Part shown: piece by piece, positions 37,752 through 37,752 of the stretch
Numbering within the stretch: the stretch's first letter is position 1
How the letters are laid out: every line of letters starts with the position of its first letter
Assembly: GCA_017472685.1 (NCBI GenBank)
Contig: JAFUOO010000010.1
Location: 1 to 37,752 of the forward strand
From: Clostridia bacterium
GTDB taxonomy: Bacteria; Bacillota; Clostridia; UMGS1883
Reading direction: 5' to 3'
Length of the DNA: 37,752 nt
Notes under the pieces: model-generated
Told to the model about the DNA's origin: nothing
The model's database searches: none
Seen by the model: only the letters and a program-made list of their open reading frames with translations
Program-made: the position numbers and the translations under genes

Positions 37752-37752
37752 A

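Noticed and set aside
1..37752. CRISPR array, phage, transposase or integrase genes
   Set aside because: No regularly spaced direct repeats and no recombinase, capsid or replication protein motifs were seen. The tRNA pair at the right edge has no integrase nearby within the window.

Overview
The window is a stretch of chromosome from a low-to-moderate GC member of the Bacillota, most likely class Clostridia and probably an anaerobic gut commensal. The evidence is a complete ctsR-mcsA-mcsB-clpC stress operon with a CtsR operator, a T-box leader on pheST, rubredoxins and a reverse-rubrerythrin (strict anaerobe oxygen defence), S-layer-homology and copper-amine-oxidase-N-type surface proteins, AGGAGG-type ribosome sites and sigma-A promoters with 17-bp spacers. 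The genus cannot be named from the sequence alone. No phage, insertion sequence, integrase or CRISPR array was seen.

Layout. 1-4.4 kb (minus): the CtsR regulon operon. 4.5-6.8 kb (plus): an inosine/xanthosine triphosphatase, a Cys/Asn-rich micro-protein (minus), a lipoprotein and Lgt, which lipidates such proteins. 6.9-9.8 kb: a large secreted SLH protein. 9.9-11.3 kb: a DUF815 AAA ATPase and a 44-residue rubredoxin. 11.3-14.5 kb (minus): a Nudix hydrolase and two paralogous secreted proteins, each with two stalk-like domains plus beta-trefoils. 14.6-17.1 kb: argC-argB and a YbaK-type deacylase. 17.2-19.5 kb: a zinc/cadmium efflux operon (ArsR-type sensor, free-standing HMA protein, P1B ATPase). 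19.5-19.9 kb: a noncoding region with a strong small-RNA candidate. 19.9-22.0 kb: a BNR_4-like propeller enzyme and an ADP-ribose-type Nudix hydrolase. 22.0-23.0 kb: rubrerythrin behind a Fur-like box, then a rubredoxin with an unusual metal site. 23.0-24.6 kb: an APH(3')-like kinase between two related small membrane proteins, then a small helical protein. 24.6-28.2 kb: a conserved-looking hypothetical protein, a 57-residue protein and two divergent WYL-domain regulators. 28.3-30.9 kb: a GH88 unsaturated glucuronyl hydrolase and a secreted transglutaminase-like protein. 31-34.7 kb (minus): pheST with its T-box. 34.8-37.4 kb: TspO, an RpiB/LacA/LacB-type isomerase and a CPA2 antiporter. The right end holds tRNA-Asn and a CAU-anticodon tRNA.

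The most interesting observation is a local regulatory circuit. A palindromic motif (TGTGCA-N6-TGYACA) lies exactly 10 bp upstream of a -10 box in four promoters between 24.6 and 27.2 kb: those of the 273-residue hypothetical gene, the 57-residue gene and both WYL regulators. This predicts a small, self-contained WYL-controlled module of unknown function. Other points worth checking are an 82-nt candidate sRNA that presents a copy of the 16S anti-Shine-Dalgarno sequence between two hairpins, a ClpC-type unfoldase whose second AAA domain lacks the ClpP-docking loop, and a short repeat family in which a hairpin sits between a Shine-Dalgarno sequence and a start codon.
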